NCBI RefSeq assembly: GCF_026168105.1
Contig: NZ_LBMW01000010.1
Span: forward strand, 116,969-180,968
Reading direction: 5' to 3'
Source of the DNA: Streptomyces hygroscopicus
Lineage (GTDB): Bacteria; Actinomycetota; Actinomycetes; Streptomycetales; Streptomycetaceae
Length of the DNA: 64,000 bases
The position numbers and the translations under genes were made by a program. The notes under the pieces are model-generated. The model saw nothing but the letters and a program-made list of their open reading frames with translations. It did not search any database and was not told the DNA's origin. Below are positions 61,641 to 64,000 of this stretch, in pieces. How positions within the stretch are numbered: the stretch's first letter is position 1; each line of letters begins with the position of its first letter.

Positions 61641-62110
61641 GCCCCCATCGTCGTGGCCTCACCCCACCGACACCAGAGGTTGAGCGATCCGTAACCGGGA
61701 CGTGAGGTGGACGGCCGTCGCTTTCGGACATCCACCCGGTACGGCAGCATGCACACCACCCCGTCCGTGCGGCCGCAGGACGGGGGCGAGGAGCAGACCG
61801 CGCGGGTTCCGCAGGATCACGTGGCGCCGTTGGCGGGGTTCGACCTCGGGGACGAGGACAGCGATCCGGGCCGTCCCGGGCCGCTGGGTGTGTTGTCGCC
61901 CCGGACGCGGGGAGGCGGACCGGGGCTCACCAGCGACGCTACGCCCGGGCGCGCTGCCCGTCGGTGTCTCCTGACGGGACGCTGACGGAGATCGGCTCGA
62001 TGCTGACGGGACGCTGACACCCGGCCGCACGGGCCGTCAGAGCAGTGCGAACAACCTGCGTACGGGGCTGCTCCTTGACGTCGCCGAAGCCCTCTCCGCC
62101 GCTGGAGTGC
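61641..62110. other. Gap between the luciferase-domain gene and kdpD
   Basis: About 470 nt. It holds no convincing gene. A kdpE gene, normally just downstream of kdpD, is absent. Direct repeats CTGACGGGACGCTGAC at 61971-61986 and 62013-62028 could bind a response regulator. An open frame at 61707-61985 has no recognisable motif. Confidence 0.45.
61971..62028 (+). repeat. Direct repeat of 16 bp
   Basis: CTGACGGGACGCTGAC occurs at 61971-61986 and 62013-62028 (26 nt between), 80-140 nt past the kdpD stop. Each holds a smaller repeat (CTGAC twice). It could be a regulatory site of an unseen promoter or an incidental duplication. Confidence 0.6.
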
Positions 62111-64000
62111 CTACGAGACAGCCGTCGTCGGGAGGTCGGTCTGTTCCGGTCGGCGGTCCCGTGCCATGGGAAGGCTCAGCACCATGGTCAGCCCACCGCC
62201 CGGGGTGTCCTCGGCGGTCAGGGTGCCTCCCATGGCCTCGGCGAAGCCGCGGGCGACCGCGAGGCCGAGGCCGACCCCGGAGCCGCGCGGGGCGTCGCCG
62301 TAGCGCTGGAAGGGCTCGAAGATGCGTTCCTTCGCTTCGTCGGGGACGCCCGGGCCGCGGTCGACGACGCGCACTTCGACCCGGTCGGCGAGGGCACTCG
62401 CCGACACCAGGACCGACACGTCGGCCGGGCTGTACTTGACGGCGTTCTCCACGACGTTGGCGACAGCCCTCTCCAGCAGCCCCTTGTCCACGTCGACCAT
62501 CGGCAGCGTCTCCGGGATGTCCAGTTCCACGCTGTCCTCCGGCACCCCGCCGAGCGCCATCGGCACGACCTCGTCCACGTCGACCTCCCGGATCAGCGGG
62601 GTGACGGTGCCGGTCTGGAGGCGGGACATGTCCAGCAGGTTCCCCACCAGGTGGTCGAGGCGGTCGGCGCCCTCCTCGATGGCCGCCAGGAGTTCGGCTT
62701 GGTCCTCCTGCGACCACTCCACGTCGTCCGACCGGAGGGAGGAGACCGAGGCCTTGATGCCCGCGAGCGGGGTGCGCAGATCATGGCTGACGGCGGCCAG
62801 CAGGGCGGTGCGGATGCGGTTGCCCTCCGCCAACTCCTTGGCGCGGCCAGCCTCTTCCTGGAGGCGTCGGCGGTCCAGGACCACCGCGGCCTGAGCGGCG
62901 AAGGCGGCCAGCACCCGCCGGTCGGAGGCGGGCAGCACCCGCCCGGACAGCTCCAGCGCCAGGTTGTCGCCGACCGGCATGTCGACGTCCGCGTGCTCGG
63001 GGCACTCGGCCGGCTCGGGGCCCACGCTGCCCGCACAGCTCCAGGACGCCACATCGCTCTCGCGCTCCAGCAGGGCCACCGACCGCATGCCGAAGGTCTC
63101 GCGCACCCGTTCGAGGAGCGCCTCCAGGCTGGTCTCGCCGCGCAGGACGCTGCCGGCCAGGAAGGAGAGGATCTCCGACTCGGCGCGAAGCCGCGCCGCC
63201 TGGTGGGTGCGCCGCGCGGCCAGATCCACCACCGAGGCCACCGACACCGCGACAGCGACGAATATCGCGATGGCGACGATGTTCTTCGGGTCGGCGATCG
63301 TCAGGGCGTGGACGGGCGGCGTGAAGTACCAGTTGAGCAGCAGCGATCCCACCACCGCCGAGGCGAGCGCCGGGAAGAGCCCGCCGAGCAGGGCCGCCGT
63401 CACGGTCAGCGCCAGGAACAGCAACATGTCGTTGGCGAGGCCGACTTGGGGACCGAACTCGGTGAGCAGGAAGGTGAGAAGGGCGGGGCCGACGACGGCG
63501 ACCAGCCAGCCGGCGACGATGCGCGCACGACCGAGGCGGGCGCCCCGGGCAGCCGGAAGACCGCGGCCCTTGCCCGCTTCGTCGTGGGTGATGAGGTGCA
63601 CGTCCAGGTCGGGCCCCGACTCGCGGGCGACCGTGGCACCGACTCCCGGTCCGAAGACGTACTGCCAGGCCTTGCGGCGCGAGACACCCAGCACGATCTG
63701 GGTGGCGTTCACGCCGCGGGCGAAGTCGAGCAGCGCCGCGGGGATGTCGTCGCCCACCACATGGTGGAAGGTGCCGCCCAGGTCCTCGACAAGAGTGCGC
63801 TGAACGGCCAGTTCCTTGGGGGACGCCGAGGTCAGTCCGTCACTGCGGGCGATGTAGACGGCCATGACCTCGCCGCCGGCACCCTTCTCCGCCAGCCGCG
63901 CGGCCCGGCGGATCAGGGTCCGCCCCTCGGGGCCGCCGGTCAGTCCCACGACGATCCGCTCGCGCGAGCCCCAGATCGCCGACACCCGGTGCCGGCTGCG
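62111..64000 (-). CDS. kdpD: Potassium-responsive sensor kinase KdpD, C-terminal part
   Basis: The frame is open to the right edge, so the N-terminal KdpD domain with its Walker motif lies outside. Visible are a USP-like domain (RERIVVGLTGGPEGRTLIRR to FARGVNATQIVLGVSRRKAW), four helices (LLTFLLTEFGPQVGLANDML through LLNWYFTPPVHALTIADPKN), a GAF domain, and the kinase: H box LAAVSHDLRTPLAGIKASVS, N box NVVENAVKYSP, G box DRGPGVPDEAKERIFEPFQR and GVGLGLAVARGFAEAMGG. It senses K+ limitation and osmotic stress and phosphorylates KdpE. The kdpFABC genes should be beyond the right edge. Confidence 0.93.
   Translation of the reverse strand, partial: RSRHRVSAIWGSRERIVVGLTGGPEGRTLIRRAARLAEKGAGGEVMAVYIARSDGLTSASPKELAVQRTLVEDLGGTFHHVVGDDIPAALLDFARGVNATQIVLGVSRRKAWQYVFGPGVGATVARESGPDLDVHLITHDEAGKGRGLPAARGARLGRARIVAGWLVAVVGPALLTFLLTEFGPQVGLANDMLLFLALTVTAALLGGLFPALASAVVGSLLLNWYFTPPVHALTIADPKNIVAIAIFVAVAVSVASVVDLAARRTHQAARLRAESEILSFLAGSVLRGETSLEALLERVRETFGMRSVALLERESDVASWSCAGSVGPEPAECPEHADVDMPVGDNLALELSGRVLPASDRRVLAAFAAQAAVVLDRRRLQEEAGRAKELAEGNRIRTALLAAVSHDLRTPLAGIKASVSSLRSDDVEWSQEDQAELLAAIEEGADRLDHLVGNLLDMSRLQTGTVTPLIREVDVDEVVPMALGGVPEDSVELDIPETLPMVDVDKGLLERAVANVVENAVKYSPADVSVLVSASALADRVEVRVVDRGPGVPDEAKERIFEPFQRYGDAPRGSGVGLGLAVARGFAEAMGGTLTAEDTPGGGLTMVLSLPMARDRRPEQTDLPTTAVS

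Noticed and set aside
61707..61985. A 92-aa plus-strand frame in the kdpD downstream gap
   Set aside because: No ribosome site, motif or compositional evidence.
1..64000. CRISPR arrays, insertion sequences, integrase/attachment sites, tRNA genes
   Set aside because: No direct-repeat array with spacers, transposase, integrase or tRNA cloverleaf was seen in either strand. The tandem repeats present are short, local and without spacers.

Overview
The window is high-G+C actinobacterial chromosome, almost certainly Streptomyces. The evidence is GC-rich codon usage, many GTG starts behind GGAGG-type ribosome sites, an ergothioneine egtABCD operon, a Ku protein, a DevR-like regulator with a phosphoketolase, an ANTAR protein, a PP2C/GAF phosphatase and a MgtE-N/CBS plus Nramp pair. 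It reads as an ordinary chromosomal region of short operons on both strands, with several decayed genes. No rRNA, tRNA, CRISPR array, prophage or insertion sequence is visible.

Layout. 1-7.7 kb: a channel-like membrane protein (cut by the left edge), an SseB-like protein, an isochorismatase remnant, a secreted phospholipase C-type phosphoesterase, an efeO-efeB iron pair without efeU, Ku and an ANTAR protein. 7.9-16 kb: an alpha/beta hydrolase, a decayed PH-like membrane protein, a FUSC transporter, a small anchored protein, a LURP-one-like protein, a DUF457 membrane protein, a MASE1 protein and a GAF-SpoIIE phosphatase. 16.3-20.8 kb: a dormancy/hypoxia-type block (DevR-like response regulator, PPOX flavoprotein, phosphoketolase, Rv1733c-like remnant), with DevR-box-like palindromes upstream of the genes. 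20.8-25.1 kb: SGNH esterase, M9 collagenase, LysR regulator. 25.3-29.2 kb: a divergent pair, a STAND NTPase with about ten TPR repeats and a small helical protein, sharing a short RHIM-like motif at their N- and C-termini respectively. 29.2-36.4 kb: pirin, TPR protein, peptide deformylase, disulfide oxidoreductase, thioredoxin, LacI regulator, amidase. 36.4-45.4 kb: NfeD-like and flotillin genes, a PLP desulfhydrase, two coupled microgenes, a secreted hydrolase, CGNR regulator and SDR sharing an operator family, GPP34, a MT0933-like/PemK pair and a PARG-like gene broken by an amber codon. 45.7-50.1 kb: egtABCD. 50.1-55.6 kb: orphan sugar-binding lipoprotein with a DasR-like site, dodecin, HAD phosphatase, PAS-LuxR regulator, mannosyltransferase-like protein, small membrane proteins. 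55.2-59.2 kb: CBS protein, F420-type PPOX, Nramp-related transporter, MgtE-N/CBS protein with an M-box magnesium riboswitch and a proline-rich upstream ORF. 59.4-64 kb: pyrophosphatase, MFS transporter, luciferase-domain protein and the C-terminal part of KdpD (cut by the right edge).

How the genes work together. egtA-B-C-D overlap by 1-4 nt and encode the path from gamma-glutamylcysteine to hercynylcysteine sulfoxide processing. EfeO and EfeB overlap by 4 nt as the periplasmic part of a ferrous-iron importer. The Nramp-related transporter is translationally coupled to the MgtE-N/CBS protein under an M-box, which points to magnesium rather than manganese transport. The best candidate for an undescribed system is the NLR-like STAND-TPR protein with its small partner: the matching motifs suggest an amyloid-templated signalling pair of the type proposed for bacterial immunity or cell death.
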